Positions 18,338-26,682 of a stretch of DNA of 64,000 nt are shown here, piece by piece (position 1 is the stretch's first letter; every line of letters begins with the position of its first letter). This stretch comes from JAQWRV01 sp045564915 (GTDB lineage Bacteria > Pseudomonadota > Alphaproteobacteria > Rhodospirillales > Rhodospirillaceae). The notes under the pieces were generated by a model. The model had not been told where the DNA came from and searched no databases. It was given only the letters and a program-made list of their open reading frames with translations. Position numbers and translations under genes: made by a program. The stretch is from NCBI GenBank assembly GCA_045564915.1, contig JBJLGL010000011.1, positions 248,001-312,000 on the forward strand, read 5' to 3'.

Positions 18338-19126
18338 ATGACTAGGCGTGATCTTTTCTTCTCCTCAACAGCTGCATTATTGGCGGCCAATATTTCCGGA
18401 AGTGCTGGCGTTTCCGCCCATCAAAAGACCTATATTCTCGTCCATGGCGCTTGGCATGGCGGCTGGTGTTGGCAGGATGTTCGTGAGCTCCTTGAAAGTG
18501 CAGGTCACCGGGTGTTTACGCCCTCCCTTACTGGACTAGGTGATCGGGTGCACTTGAGGCACCCAAGCGTTGATCTAACCACTCATGCCACAGATATAGT
18601 GCAACTAATGGTGTTTGAAGACTTGCAAGATATCATACTTGTTGGGCATTCATATGCTGGCCATGTGGTAAGTGTAGTCGCCGATATGGCGAAGGAACGA
18701 CTTAGTCATATTGTTTACCTGGATGCCGTATTAGCAACCAATGGAAGGTCATTCTTACCTCCTGGCGTTGGCGAAGAACGTGCGCAAACGGCAAAGGATG
18801 GTTACTTGATGCCAATCGGAAGCATGAAATTTCTGGGTATACCTGAGGAACATCCGAGATACGACTGGGTCAAAAGCAGATTAGTTGAGCACCCGCTGCC
18901 GACATTGATGGAGACTGTTCAATACGAGAATGGCGGGCCTGCGGGTGTCCCAAAGACCTTTATCCGCTGTTTACAAAATGACCGGATGCTCACGGATGGC
19001 ACTGACCCTGTCGCAGAGATGGTGGCAACTGATGCAGAATGGAACTATCTGACAATAGATACTGGGCATGACCTCATGATCACCGCTCCGGAGGAGACGG
19101 CCCGTATTCTGCTGAATATCTCTTGA
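18338..19126 (+). CDS. Exported alpha/beta hydrolase
   Basis: 262 residues. MTRRDLFFSSTAALLAA is a short Tat-like or Sec leader with cleavage around residue 28. The hydrolase core follows: ILVHGAWHGGWCW (~33-45) forming the oxyanion hole, VGHSYAG (~107-113) with the nucleophile Ser, and DTGHDLM (~246-252) with the catalytic His. The HGAWHGGW start is typical of esterases related to EstC and plant methylesterases. An ester substrate outside the cytoplasm is likely. AAGG before ATG 18338 supports the start. It ends convergently 10 bp before the 120-residue unknown gene. Confidence 0.85.
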   Translation: MTRRDLFFSSTAALLAANISGSAGVSAHQKTYILVHGAWHGGWCWQDVRELLESAGHRVFTPSLTGLGDRVHLRHPSVDLTTHATDIVQLMVFEDLQDIILVGHSYAGHVVSVVADMAKERLSHIVYLDAVLATNGRSFLPPGVGEERAQTAKDGYLMPIGSMKFLGIPEEHPRYDWVKSRLVEHPLPTLMETVQYENGGPAGVPKTFIRCLQNDRMLTDGTDPVAEMVATDAEWNYLTIDTGHDLMITAPEETARILLNIS

Positions 19127-19136
19127 TTTGCTATCT

Positions 19137-19499
19137 CTAGGCGGAGGCATATTCATCAGCTAGTTTCTCGGAGTCTTTGTTTAGACTTTCATTTTCAATG
19201 GCTTCCAGTTCTTGGTGAATGATCCGGAGGATCCGAGAGATATAATCTGCGTGCCACTGCTGACGCTCTTTTGAGGCATCGTCATCGGGTCGATAAGAGT
19301 CAATATTGGCCTTAGTAACAGGCACGCCGTCCTCCAACAATCGTTCGACAGTGTCTAACCGTTCCCTAGTGACAGCAAGTTCAGTTGCTACCGCCATGGT
19401 TATAGATAGAACTCTCTCAACCGCAGGGTCATCGAAGAAATAGGGGCGCTTTCCTTTGGATTTTGCATTAGCTAGTTTGTTGACATCAATCTCCGTCAT
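19137..19499 (-). CDS. Unknown small acidic protein linked to a methyltransferase
   Basis: 120 residues, no family recognised. It has an N-terminal KGKRPYFFDDPAVERVLSI segment, then a predominantly helical, charged body (VATELAVTRERLDTVERLL ~38-56; a further helix ~85-105) that could form coiled coils, and an acidic tail. There is no signal peptide or membrane segment. AAGGA eight bases before ATG 19499 is a good ribosome site. It follows the methyltransferase gene by 20 bp on the same strand, so the two are almost certainly one operon and may act together. Confidence 0.75.
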   Translation of the reverse strand: MTEIDVNKLANAKSKGKRPYFFDDPAVERVLSITMAVATELAVTRERLDTVERLLEDGVPVTKANIDSYRPDDDASKERQQWHADYISRILRIIHQELEAIENESLNKDSEKLADEYASA

Positions 19500-19519
19500 A
19501 ATGCGATCCTTTATTCTCT

Positions 19520-20746
19520 CTATGTCCAGGCACCGAATAGGTACCAGCGCTCACCTTTATAGGCATTGTGCTCAATGTCACCAGACTCTCTGAGTTCTGG
19601 TTTATGACGTGATAGCGTGCTTGACCAGGGTTGAAATTGACCCCGTTCAATATCGGCCTCAGTACCGCCATCAAACAGTTTGCTAGCTTCAAATCCTGCA
19701 CTCTTCATTAGTTCAAACACGTCCATGACATGCAGTTTCGACCAGAAGGGCTCGTTGTTATACCAGGCATCCCAGTCACGCGTGAATTGGTCGTATAATG
19801 GAGTATCTGGCGTAAAATTAGGCTGTTCAACATTAAGAAATAAAGCCCCAGGTGCCATTAGGGTGCGAATTTTTTTCATCATACTTTTTACCGCAGCGGT
19901 TGAGGTCTCGTGCCAGAACATTGTTGTTTGCACCCAATCGAAACTACCTGGCTCAAAATCAAGATAGTCACCGTCAGCGTGTACAAATTCAACATTGGTA
20001 TATGCCATGGCCTGGGCTCTGGCGTGACCCCATCGGACCATTGGTGCGCCGGCATCCACAGCGACGACCTTTGCATCTGGATAGGCTTCTGCTAGCGGCA
20101 ATGTATTGACGCCTATACCGGCCCCTAGGTCGAGGATTCGCCGGGGACTAAATTCAGGATAACTCTCTTTAACAAAATTCACGATAGACCTACCACCACC
20201 ATCGCCTTTTGATGACATGGAGCCTGCAGTGGTGATAAATAATCCTGCTTCATAATTGGCGCCAGCGAGAATATCGTCTTGAGTAATCTCGGTGTAGTAA
20301 CTCCCCGGCATGCAATGGTTGTCGACCTGTGCGAGATATTGGGGCACTCGCAGTCCATTTCTCAACTTCAGTGTTTCTTTTCCATCGTTGAAAGACTTCG
20401 CTTTCTGGATGAGGTTGCTCAGCTGACGCAAAACCACATGACGCCCTGATTGTTGCCGCTGTTCCATAGTATTACGACGCAAGGCAGCCCAAAACTGATA
20501 GTAGGGGTCTTTGCGCATTGCTTTGCGCAAATCTTGTGGTGTTTGAGGTTCTCGACCTTTCTCCTTTTTAAACGCCGGCTTAACTCGTTTTTCATACGCA
20601 GTGCGATTGCCTGGAGAAACGCTCTGACCCAAATGTACGTTAAGGTTGGTGAGAAAGTTGAACCGCGCTAATTCGTCATGATTAACTTCCGGTGTAAGGG
20701 CATGTCGGCCAGTACGGTCATAGGTTGGGGGCAGAGTATTCGCCAT
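19520..20746 (-). CDS. Class I SAM-dependent methyltransferase with long N-terminal domain
   Basis: 408 residues. The SAM-binding core sits in the C-terminal half: ILDLGAGIGVNTLPLAEAYP (motif I, ~199-218), VVAVDAG (motif II), VEFVHADGDYLDFEPGSFDWVQ (~243-264) and a later LFLNVEQP strand. The first ~180 residues are mostly helical, Gln/Arg-rich, and resemble nothing I recognise. UbiE- or cyclopropane-synthase-like methyl transfer to a small molecule is plausible. AAAAGG before ATG 20746 supports the start. It is upstream of, and co-oriented with, the 120-residue unknown gene. Confidence 0.82.
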   Translation of the reverse strand: MANTLPPTYDRTGRHALTPEVNHDELARFNFLTNLNVHLGQSVSPGNRTAYEKRVKPAFKKEKGREPQTPQDLRKAMRKDPYYQFWAALRRNTMEQRQQSGRHVVLRQLSNLIQKAKSFNDGKETLKLRNGLRVPQYLAQVDNHCMPGSYYTEITQDDILAGANYEAGLFITTAGSMSSKGDGGGRSIVNFVKESYPEFSPRRILDLGAGIGVNTLPLAEAYPDAKVVAVDAGAPMVRWGHARAQAMAYTNVEFVHADGDYLDFEPGSFDWVQTTMFWHETSTAAVKSMMKKIRTLMAPGALFLNVEQPNFTPDTPLYDQFTRDWDAWYNNEPFWSKLHVMDVFELMKSAGFEASKLFDGGTEADIERGQFQPWSSTLSRHKPELRESGDIEHNAYKGERWYLFGAWT

Positions 20747-21075
20747 CGCCTTTTTTCTCTCTATTTAATTGACATCGATATCGATATCAAAAGCGTCTCG
20801 GCAAGCCTGTCCATGCCACAGAATTTTTCAGGCATGAGGTAAGCCTATCGTAATGACTAGCTCGCTAATGGTGACAATAAAAGTGCCACCATATCAACCA
20901 TGATTTTTCTACCTGTTAATAGACCAATATAGAGTACCCAACATGCGAAAGCACCTTCTCATTCAGTTGTGTCCACTATAGTAAGAATGGTAAAGGGGTT
21001 GCCTCACGGCGCCCCTTGAGGTACCAGCCGACCCGATCACTTGAATCCCTCACACTGAACGGAGTTTGAGACCCT
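20747..21075. other. Intergenic region between divergent methyltransferase and ferredoxin genes
   Basis: 329 bases with no gene. A perfect 12-bp palindrome, GATATCGATATC, lies at 20777-20788, about 31 bp upstream of the methyltransferase start, where a repressor site could sit. AAGGGG (20993-20998) can pair with CCCCTT (21012-21017) to form a short hairpin in the probable leader of the ferredoxin gene. Neither has further support. Confidence 0.35.
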
Positions 21076-21393
21076 ATGGCGACCATTCATGTAATTAACC
21101 GCGCGGGTGATAAGCACGAGATAAAGAGCAAATCTGGTTCAACTCTTATGGAAATCTTACGCGACAACAATATGGACGTGGAAGCAATCTGTGGTGGCTG
21201 CTGTTCCTGTGCAACCTGTCACGTCTTTATCGATGACGAATGGACTAGAAAATTACCAGCGATGTCTGACGATGAGAAGGAATTGGTCGAGGAAACGGAA
21301 AGCTATAAAGCAGCCAACTCCCGGCTAAGCTGCCAAGTAATTTTGACTGACGAGCTGGATGGCATGAGTTTGATGGTGGCGCCAGAGGAATAA
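21076..21393 (+). CDS. [2Fe-2S] ferredoxin, adrenodoxin/putidaredoxin type
   Basis: 105 residues. Four cysteines have the adrenodoxin-type spacing: Cys39, Cys45 and Cys48 in CGGCCSCATCHVF, and Cys86 in RLSCQV, with about 37 residues between the third and fourth. Two additional cysteines (42, 43) lie inside the loop. Family members pass single electrons from an FAD reductase to cytochrome P450s or other oxygenases. No P450 or reductase is encoded in this window. GGAG lies about ten bases before ATG 21076. It is monocistronic here, with the next gene convergent. Confidence 0.9.
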   Translation: MATIHVINRAGDKHEIKSKSGSTLMEILRDNNMDVEAICGGCCSCATCHVFIDDEWTRKLPAMSDDEKELVEETESYKAANSRLSCQVILTDELDGMSLMVAPEE

Positions 21394-21450
21394 ATTCCTG
21401 TTAGGTTAGCGTGTCCCATGCCGGGTTTTTAGATCTTGGAGTTGTCCCTA

Positions 21451-22452
21451 TCATTCATTAAGGGACGCTTCATTGACCCTCTTCTCAAAGAGCCGGTCAA
21501 GCAGAAGCTTAGCATGGTTGGGACGACCATGTCTCAGCATCGCTGTGTGTTCCCGGATAGGACGTGTGATATTGGCCCATAGCTTCCGGTACGGGCGACT
21601 AGAAAAAGTATCTCGCAAAGGCGTGTATGAGCGGAGGCTGGCCTCAATCCGTAAAGCTACACTATGATTGAAGCTTACCTCAATGTGCGTGAAAGCTTTC
21701 CTAAAAATTACGGAAATGTGCTGCGTTTCAGGTTGCAGCATTGTTTTAACGGCCTCTAGGCCTGCGCGGTGTCCCGCCCCAAGTAAGCCTTCTATAGAAA
21801 AAGTGTGTAGGTGTGCGAGATGATACTGGCGCCGTGGTCCGTGGTATTGCGCTTCGACATTAGGCACCGCGACAGCAAGCAAACCCGAGTCAGGAAGAAT
21901 GCTTGCAATACGCTTGAGAACAGCAACAGGGTCTATCAAATGCTCAAGGACGTGGTGCAAAGTAATGATATTAAAGGCCTGTTCTCCATTGGCGATGTCT
22001 TCCACGCTACCGATCTTGATGGCACATCCATATTCGGCCTGGGAAAACTCGGCATAACCTCTATTAGGTTCGATACCCACCGCCTTGTATCCGAGAGAAT
22101 GCAGGAGATAGACAAATTCTCCTCCGCCTGAGCCAATATCGAGAAAACGCATGCCCTTATTGCAATATGGCTCTAAATCTGAGACGCGTTCCAAAGCACG
22201 AAGCCCAGCCCGGTATACGTGTTTAAGTTTTGGCCTAATGACGCCTTTGTAAGAAGCCCGGTAATGGCCCTGATAAAAGCTATTCATCTCCTCTTCCGTT
22301 GGCCGTGGATTAGTGAACACATGTCCACACTGGCGGCATAGGACTGTGCGCAATGTACCACCATTTCGGTCTAATTCGCTGACAACTGAGTACCGATTGT
22401 CTTGGCACAATGGACAGGGAATACAAATACCGGTGAAATGTTTCTTTTTCAC
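21451..22452 (-). CDS. SAM-dependent methyltransferase with N-terminal zinc ribbon
   Basis: 333 residues. The N-terminus holds two CxxC pairs (CPLC ~15-18; CRQC ~39-42) as in zinc-ribbon sugar or glycan methyltransferases, followed by GHVFTNPRPTEEEM. The SAM domain has FLDIGSGGGEFVYLL (~101-115), VGIEPN and HHVLEHL (~166-172). The C-terminal third is basic. The GTG start overlaps the stop of the acyltransferase gene by four bases, so the two are translationally coupled. This suggests methylation of a surface saccharide or lipid intermediate. Confidence 0.85.
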   Translation of the reverse strand: MKKKHFTGICIPCPLCQDNRYSVVSELDRNGGTLRTVLCRQCGHVFTNPRPTEEEMNSFYQGHYRASYKGVIRPKLKHVYRAGLRALERVSDLEPYCNKGMRFLDIGSGGGEFVYLLHSLGYKAVGIEPNRGYAEFSQAEYGCAIKIGSVEDIANGEQAFNIITLHHVLEHLIDPVAVLKRIASILPDSGLLAVAVPNVEAQYHGPRRQYHLAHLHTFSIEGLLGAGHRAGLEAVKTMLQPETQHISVIFRKAFTHIEVSFNHSVALRIEASLRSYTPLRDTFSSRPYRKLWANITRPIREHTAMLRHGRPNHAKLLLDRLFEKRVNEASLNE

Positions 22453-23354
22453 GATGTAAGCTTGTCTTTAGGCCAGCGGTTATGCATCCAGAGCCATTGG
22501 CCAGGGTCTTCTCTCACCCAAGACTCAAGGTGGTTGTTCATTCGTTTTAGTAGGTTGAAGACATTTGATTTCGTTGGCACTGACTCTTCGATAGTCCAGG
22601 GCTCTTCGAAGGTCACTCGGAAATGGCACCCCTTAATTCGCTTAACCCGTGCGGGTAGCACGTGACATCGCAGGCGTATAGCAATCCTTGCAACCGCATC
22701 ACCGGTCATAGCGTTTCGCCCGAATAGGGGAACCGGTAACCCGGTATTGCTTTTCTGATCAATCAGCAAGCCCACTATGCCACCATTCCTAATTTCTCGG
22801 ATGATACGGCGCGCCCCGCTATGCCCTTTTGGGATGTGTTGGGAAGGCGATAATCCCCGACAAGACTGCAGCAAATTCTCTATATATGGGTTGTTGGGTG
22901 CGCGATAGACGACGGCTGGCGGCGTGGCGATTCGGGCTGCAATGATTGGCAGCACCTCCCAGTTAGCGATATGTCCGGAGAAAATAATCACTGGTTTGTT
23001 GTCCTGGGCTAAGGCCTGTAGGTGCTCTTTGCCATAAACTTCAATAGGGTAGTCTTCATGATTATCCCTAAGCCGAGAAAGCACTGCATATTCAGCTGTT
23101 ACGCGGCCAAAATTTTCCCAGGCCTGCGATTGAATGGCGGCTATTTCTCTATTTGTCATCTCCGGAAAAGCGTGTATCAAATTCTTTCTGGCTGTTTTGT
23201 GCGGTCGGCTCAGTGGCCCTAAAAGGCGAGCGAGGTAACTGCCACAAGCTGAGGCCCAGGCTACTGGCATTTGACGGAATAATCCAAAGGCTATATAGGC
23301 CAATGAAGCCTCCCAGCGGTATCGTAAATCCCTCAAGAAAGGTTGCTTAGACAT
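22449..23354 (-). CDS. Lysophospholipid/lipid A acyltransferase, LpxL/HtrB-like
   Basis: About 301 residues. One N-terminal hydrophobic segment (YIAFGLFRQMP) anchors it at the inner membrane. The family landmarks are ARKNLIHAFPE (~58-68), the catalytic GHIANWE (HxxxxE, ~127), VVYRAPNNP (~148) and LLIDQK (~196). LpxL-type enzymes transfer a secondary acyl chain to a lipid A precursor; related proteins make ornithine lipids or other acylated glycolipids. ATG 23354 is chosen over an in-frame TTG three bases upstream. Divergent from the GT4 gene and coupled to the methyltransferase, which together point to envelope lipid or LPS work. Confidence 0.85.
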   Translation of the reverse strand: MSKQPFLRDLRYRWEASLAYIAFGLFRQMPVAWASACGSYLARLLGPLSRPHKTARKNLIHAFPEMTNREIAAIQSQAWENFGRVTAEYAVLSRLRDNHEDYPIEVYGKEHLQALAQDNKPVIIFSGHIANWEVLPIIAARIATPPAVVYRAPNNPYIENLLQSCRGLSPSQHIPKGHSGARRIIREIRNGGIVGLLIDQKSNTGLPVPLFGRNAMTGDAVARIAIRLRCHVLPARVKRIKGCHFRVTFEEPWTIEESVPTKSNVFNLLKRMNNHLESWVREDPGQWLWMHNRWPKDKLTS

Positions 23355-23448
23355 CAAGGTTCCCTGGCACTCTGTCGAACATTAAAAAATTTGACCCTCA
23401 CCTTAACTATTACGCCAACCCTTCAATGGGGTACAGTAAGTCGGTCTT

Positions 23449-24483
23449 ATGCGTATTACACATATCATTGCAGGCGGTCGATACGGCGGAGCCGAAACTT
23501 TTTTTGTTGATCTAGTTAATGCTTTAGCGTGCCAGGGTGTCAATCAGCACGCAATTACGCGTTCTTATGCGCACCGTCTAGCGCGGCTAGATGCTACTTC
23601 ATGTACTTATTCCACTGCACGTATGGGCGGGCCACTTGATCTTACCTCTGGCTATAAAATTAGGCGTTTCTTGCGAAGGTGGAAACCAGATATTGTTCTA
23701 GCCTGGATGAGCAGGGCTGCCAATCTGCTGCAACACGGGCCATGGATTAACGTGGGTCGTCTCGGTGGCTACTATGATCTGAAGTATTATAGCAATTGCG
23801 ATGTCCTGATTTGCAATACTCCCATTTTGGTTGAGCACTGTATTAGACAGGGTTGGGACCCTGAGAAAGTTGTTTGCATTACAAACTTCTCCCCGAAGAT
23901 AGATGTTGCGCCGGTTTCGAAAGCTAGTCTATCGACCCCAGAATCATCCTCTGTTGCTTTGGTCCTGGCTCGTCTAGAAGATTCTAAGGCTATTGATATT
24001 GCTTTGCGGGCAGTTGCAGATATTCCTGAGATGGTGCTGTGGATCGCAGGCGAGGGGTCCTTAGAGAGAGAGCTGCAGAAATTAGCCCATTCTCTAGAAA
24101 TTCAATCTCGCGTGCGTTTCTTGGGCTGGAGACATGATCGTGAAGCACTGCTCAAAGCTGCCGATGTTTGCCTTGTGCCGTCGCGGCATGAACCGTTTGG
24201 GAATGTTGTCGTCAATGCATGGGCTAACGGTATTCCTGTCGTTGCAACAAGGTCGGCAGGCCCCTCATCCTTGATAAACCATGAAGAAGACGGACTTCTT
24301 GTTAATGTGGACGATTACCAAGACATGACTGCTGCGATTCTTCGGATATTAAAGGACGGCAAATTAGCACGCAAACTCTTGATTTGTGGCGAGTCGAAGG
24401 CAGATAAAGACTATTCAGAGCAATCGGTTGCTAGTGCGTATCTGGATTTTTTCCAGCGGCTCAAAGATGCGAATGTTAATTAG
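23449..24483 (+). CDS. Glycosyltransferase family 4
   Basis: 344 residues with a two-Rossmann GT-B fold. HIIAGGRYGGAETFFVDL (~4-21) is the N-terminal acceptor loop, and VALVLARLEDSKAID (~167-181), then RVRFLGWRHD and VPSRHEPFGNVV (~242-253) form the nucleotide-sugar half. In the E-x7-E element the first Glu is present but the second position is Asn (VVVNAW), a variation from most GT4 enzymes. It probably adds a sugar to an LPS or glycolipid core. It starts 91 bp upstream-divergent from the acyltransferase and ends 66 bp before the phosphatase-kinase gene on the same strand. Confidence 0.85.
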   Translation: MRITHIIAGGRYGGAETFFVDLVNALACQGVNQHAITRSYAHRLARLDATSCTYSTARMGGPLDLTSGYKIRRFLRRWKPDIVLAWMSRAANLLQHGPWINVGRLGGYYDLKYYSNCDVLICNTPILVEHCIRQGWDPEKVVCITNFSPKIDVAPVSKASLSTPESSSVALVLARLEDSKAIDIALRAVADIPEMVLWIAGEGSLERELQKLAHSLEIQSRVRFLGWRHDREALLKAADVCLVPSRHEPFGNVVVNAWANGIPVVATRSAGPSSLINHEEDGLLVNVDDYQDMTAAILRILKDGKLARKLLICGESKADKDYSEQSVASAYLDFFQRLKDANVN

Positions 24484-24549
24484 CCTGACTTTGAATATAC
24501 GTGCACCGCACGATTTACGTACTGTGTTGATCCTGACATAGTTGGCTCC

Positions 24550-26307
24550 ATGTCGAAAGGAATTGATGGCCTTGTTAAGGCTGCTGTAGCGGAAGAAGGT
24601 GAGGTCAAGGGGCACCTTGGCTTGATCGCAGAGATGACGCGTGAGTTTACAGCAACACGAGACGCTGACATCATGGCTAAGACAGGGCTAGAGCGCATTA
24701 CTAAGTATGTAGGGGCCCAGGCCTCCTCACTTTTTCTTCTTTCCGATGACGGTAGCGAGCTAGTGTGTTCGGCGTGTTTTGGGCCTGTGGACATTACAGG
24801 ACTTAAGATTCCAGCTGATGCCGGCATTGTTGGGCGATGCTATCAAGATCGCTCTGGTCAAATGGTCCGTGATGTTTCTCAAGATGCAGATTTTGGCTCG
24901 ATGGTAGACGAGCAAACTGGATTTACAACCAAGTCTATAATATGTGCGCCCTTGTCGCTTGGCGAAGAATGTCTTGGATGTATTGAAATTATCAACAAGC
25001 CCGGTGGAGATGAGTTATTTGAGCAAGAAGACCTAACGCTACTTGAAACACTCGCGGGGGCTGCAGCGCTCGCAATACATAATTTCAGACTTACACAGCA
25101 AGTGGTTAGACAGGAGCGTGAACAACATGAGCTTGAATTAGCGGCTCAGATTCAGCGCCAGCTATTACCCCCCAATAAGGACCCAGACTTTCCAGTCCAT
25201 GGCATTAATATGGCTGCGCTAAGTGTATCCGGCGACTTTTACGATGTTTTGCCTTTGCCGGATGGGCGCATTTGGTTCAACGTTGGCGACGTGTCGGGCA
25301 AGGGAATGAATGCTGCATTGCTCATGGCCAAGACATCCAGCCTTTTCCGCTGTCTTGCAAAGGGCACAGAAAATCCGGGTCGCTTATTCGACGCTATCAA
25401 TAATGAACTCTGTGAGACGGGCACTCATGGACTCTTTGTGACAATGGCAGGCGGACTTTTTGATCCGTCTAGTGGTAATATTACCATGGCTAATGCAGGA
25501 CATGAGCCACCGTTATTGCTGGACAAAGATAGAAAGTCCTTTCAGTCATTTGAGGCAGAAGCACCGCCTCTCGGTATAGCGCCAGGCATTAACGGACCCG
25601 ATGGTTACCCTTCGCAGGAAATAAATTTGCGCGGGGGAACATTGTATATATTTACTGACGGTCTTACAGAAGCGACAGCTTTTGGTGGAGGAATGTTGGG
25701 TGATGACGGGGCTCGAGCACTAATTTTGGATCATGCTCAAGAAACACTTGATCAACAACTTCACTCTATTACTAGTGCTGTTCGCCTTCCCGGGCAGTCT
25801 TTGCGCGATGATTTGACTATGGTCATCATCGACGCTCTTGGAGCGGATTCGGAAGTAAAACCGATGCCTTTTCCTGCACAGACCGACGGCGGATCGTCTG
25901 GCCAAATATTGAGTATTCGAGTGCCGGCAAGAGCCGACCGCCTAAAAATGATTCGTGCGGGTGCTGAGAAGGCTGCTGAATATTGCGGCAAAGATGATAC
26001 CTGGAAATTAGACCTTGTATTGGCCGTGGACGAGGCATGCCAGAATATCATTCGGCATGCCTATAAAGGCTGGGATGAACCGGGTGACATCGCAATTGAC
26101 TTCATCTTGGAGGCAAATACATTGGTTGTCCATCTGATGGACTATGCGAATGCGGTTGACCAGGAAAAAATAAGGTCACGTGATTTGGATGATGTACGCC
26201 CGGGGGGACTGGGCGTTCACCTCATTAAATCTGTTATGGACGAAGCAATCTTTATAGAACCACCTCCAGGTGTAGGTAATTTATTTAAATTGACCAAACG
26301 GCTATAG
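24550..26307 (+). CDS. GAF - SpoIIE phosphatase - HATPase kinase fusion
   Basis: 585 residues in three parts. Residues ~20-178 form a GAF sensor domain. A short coiled linker with AAQIQRQLLPP (~197-207) leads to a SpoIIE/PP2C phosphatase (~210-430) with the metal-binding aspartates in SGDFYDV, GDVSGKG, DGLTEA and DDLTMV. Residues ~450-585 are a RsbW-like HATPase with N-box DEACQNIIRHAY and G2 box GGLGVHLIKSVMD. In the G1 box the usual glycine is replaced (DYANAVD). One protein thus carries both the Ser/Thr phosphatase and kinase halves of a partner-switching system. The STAS gene 38 bp downstream is the expected substrate, followed by lipid-transporter genes. No ribosome site stands out at ATG 24550. 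Confidence 0.88.
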   Translation: MSKGIDGLVKAAVAEEGEVKGHLGLIAEMTREFTATRDADIMAKTGLERITKYVGAQASSLFLLSDDGSELVCSACFGPVDITGLKIPADAGIVGRCYQDRSGQMVRDVSQDADFGSMVDEQTGFTTKSIICAPLSLGEECLGCIEIINKPGGDELFEQEDLTLLETLAGAAALAIHNFRLTQQVVRQEREQHELELAAQIQRQLLPPNKDPDFPVHGINMAALSVSGDFYDVLPLPDGRIWFNVGDVSGKGMNAALLMAKTSSLFRCLAKGTENPGRLFDAINNELCETGTHGLFVTMAGGLFDPSSGNITMANAGHEPPLLLDKDRKSFQSFEAEAPPLGIAPGINGPDGYPSQEINLRGGTLYIFTDGLTEATAFGGGMLGDDGARALILDHAQETLDQQLHSITSAVRLPGQSLRDDLTMVIIDALGADSEVKPMPFPAQTDGGSSGQILSIRVPARADRLKMIRAGAEKAAEYCGKDDTWKLDLVLAVDEACQNIIRHAYKGWDEPGDIAIDFILEANTLVVHLMDYANAVDQEKIRSRDLDDVRPGGLGVHLIKSVMDEAIFIEPPPGVGNLFKLTKRL

Positions 26308-26345
26308 ATCAAGGTAAACTCCAGTCTGACAAAAAAGGGGCGGGC

Positions 26346-26678
26346 ATGACGGTAGATATAACCGAAAAGGACGGTGTGAATATTGTTGCGCTATCAGGGG
26401 ATGTTGATTTGCAGACTTCTCCGAAGGTGCGCCAGGGCTTGCTAGAATGCCTAGAGAGTCATGACAAAGTCTTGGTTGATATGTCGCAAGTCAACTATAT
26501 CGATTCGTCTGGGGTGGCAAGTTTAGTCGAAGCTTTTCAGGTTTCCCGGACAAAAGGAGCCTTCTTTGCTTTGGTGCATGTTAGCCCGGCAGCGATGAGG
26601 GTTCTCAATTTAGCTAGGCTGGACAAGGTATTTTCAATCTTCCAGACTATTGAGGAAGCCCTCTCAGCGGGCGGATGA
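26346..26678 (+). CDS. STAS-domain protein (anti-sigma antagonist / MlaB-like)
   Basis: 110 residues making one STAS domain: VNIVALSGDVDLQTSP (~11-26), VLVDMSQVNYIDSSGVASLVEA (~42-63, the Asp-Ser-Ser-Gly phosphorylation loop at 53-56), and a final LDKVFSIF. Ser55 occupies the position phosphorylated in SpoIIAA and RsbV. STAS proteins also serve as MlaB, the cytoplasmic partner of the MlaF ATPase in E. coli. Its position directly between a phosphatase-kinase gene and mlaE/F/D genes allows either role or both. AAGGGG precedes ATG 26346. The stop is only four bases ahead of the preferred mlaE start. Confidence 0.88.
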   Translation: MTVDITEKDGVNIVALSGDVDLQTSPKVRQGLLECLESHDKVLVDMSQVNYIDSSGVASLVEAFQVSRTKGAFFALVHVSPAAMRVLNLARLDKVFSIFQTIEEALSAGG

Positions 26679-26682
26679 TCTA

